DNA of 6,997 bases, taken from an uncultured beta proteobacterium. GTDB taxonomy: Bacteria; Pseudomonadota; Gammaproteobacteria; Burkholderiales; Burkholderiaceae. Position 1 is the first letter of the stretch. The number at the start of each line of letters is the position of its first letter. The notes beneath the pieces were generated by a model, which did not search any database, was not told the origin of the DNA, and saw only the letters and a program-made list of their open reading frames with translations. The stretch lies in contig CAIVXR010000245.1 of NCBI GenBank assembly GCA_903909925.1, positions 1-6,997 of the forward strand, written 5' to 3'. This document shows, piece by piece, positions 6,257-6,997 of this stretch. The position numbers and the translations under genes were made by a program.

Positions 6257-6997
6257 ATGGACACAAAAAATAAATTAATGGACATACCAAAGACGATGAA
6301 GGCATGGGTATTGGGCGATCCAGATACTTTGACTTTGGTAGAGAAGCCTGTTCCACAGCCAGGAGCAGCAGAAGTTTTGGTCAGAATTGATGCGATTGCA
6401 GTTTGCGCAACTGACCTTGAAATTATCCACCGTGGTCCTCCAGCAATGATCCAAGGCGGCTTGCCATTTAATAAGAATTTCACACCAGGCCATGAATACA
6501 TGGGTACCGTTGTTCAGCTTGGTAAAGGCGTTGATGAGTTTGAAATCGGTGATCGTGTTGCAGTGGAGATTCATGCAGGTTGTGGTCGCTGCGAGCGCTG
6601 TCGCGAAGGTATGTATACCTCTTGCTTAAATTATGGCAAAAATTACGGTAATGTTGATAAAGGTCACAGGGCCAATGGATTCACTACTGATGGTGGATTC
6701 TTGGAATACGCTGTAAATAACGTCAACACCTTAGTTCATGTTCCAGATGACATGTCTGACGAAGAAGCAACCTTGATTGTGACTGCAGGTACAGCCATGT
6801 ATGGCCTAGACGTTACTGCAGGTTTAATTGCAGGTCAGTCAGTCGTTGTCATGGGCCCTGGCCCAATTGGCTTAATGGGCGTTGGCGTTGCTAAGGCATT
6901 GGGTGCTAGCGAAGTAATTTTGACCGGAACTCGCGACAATCGTTTAGAGATAGGTAAAAAGCTCGGTGCTGATTACACCATCAATGTGACTAAAGAA
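6257..6997 (+). CDS. Zinc-dependent medium-chain alcohol/polyol dehydrogenase, 3' end outside window
   Basis: Oxidoreductase of the zinc MDR superfamily (alcohol, threonine and sorbitol dehydrogenase relatives); substrate unknown. 247 codons visible of an expected 340-400. The start ATG at 6257 has AGGAG 6 bases upstream; ATGs at residues 8 and 14 lack this, although the conserved fold begins near residue 14 (MKAWVL). Catalytic zinc ligands: C50 in VCATD, and H79-E80 in PGHEYMG. Structural zinc site: C109, C112, C115 and C123. Rossmann motif GPGPIG at 200-205, followed by the strand VILTGTRDNRLE. Where NAD-dependent relatives such as E. coli threonine dehydrogenase have T-D-x-N/S, this protein has T223-G224-T225-R226. 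Losing the acid and gaining an arginine suggests NADP(H) preference, which is inference. The gene is preceded by an inverted repeat that could be a regulator site. Family assignment is secure; pathway would need the downstream genes. Confidence 0.92.
   Translation, partial: MDTKNKLMDIPKTMKAWVLGDPDTLTLVEKPVPQPGAAEVLVRIDAIAVCATDLEIIHRGPPAMIQGGLPFNKNFTPGHEYMGTVVQLGKGVDEFEIGDRVAVEIHAGCGRCERCREGMYTSCLNYGKNYGNVDKGHRANGFTTDGGFLEYAVNNVNTLVHVPDDMSDEEATLIVTAGTAMYGLDVTAGLIAGQSVVVMGPGPIGLMGVGVAKALGASEVILTGTRDNRLEIGKKLGADYTINVTKE

Noticed and set aside
6235..6574. Minus-strand open frames opposite the start of the dehydrogenase
   Set aside because: Antisense to a clear zinc dehydrogenase frame with intact motifs; no domain signature in either translation.

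Overview
The window looks like a chromosomal segment of a betaproteobacterium in the Burkholderiaceae, most likely Polynucleobacter or a close relative. The basis is the gene order (trxB divergent from ftsK, then lolA and serS), protein sequences that read as betaproteobacterial versions of these families, and a moderate GC content (about 45-50% in the gene segments I sampled by hand). The genus assignment is inference; no search was run.

Layout. Positions 1-819 (minus) hold the first 273 codons of thioredoxin reductase trxB, which runs off the left edge. A 39-bp divergent gap separates it from ftsK (859-3162, plus), the septal DNA translocase. lolA (best start TTG at 3173, end 3853), the periplasmic lipoprotein chaperone, follows ftsK with 10 bp between stop and start. 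After another 36 bp comes serS (3890-5215), seryl-tRNA synthetase. The three plus-strand genes are packed like an operon. In many proteobacteria rarA lies between lolA and serS; it is absent here.

The accessory part starts exactly at the serS stop codon. A convergent PIN-toxin/AbrB-antitoxin module (vapB 5634-5879, vapC 5212-5634, both minus) shares the bases TTAA with the serS stop. It is translationally coupled through TGATG, and in front of vapB there is a perfect 24-bp palindrome that is a strong operator candidate. On its far side is a tRNA-Ser(CGA) gene (6013-6102, plus) with its own -10 box. The toxin-antitoxin pair therefore sits between the serine synthetase and one of its substrate tRNAs, and is more AT-rich than its neighbours (about 39% GC by hand count).

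From 6257 to the right edge runs an incomplete zinc-dependent medium-chain alcohol/polyol dehydrogenase (247 codons visible), with a strong ribosome binding site and an inverted repeat around its likely promoter. Its dinucleotide-specificity loop looks changed towards NADP(H).

No mobile element, CRISPR array or riboswitch was seen, and no stretch over 300 bases lacks a gene. Nothing here is clearly a new kind of system. The most distinctive locus is the serS / vapCB / tRNA-Ser arrangement.
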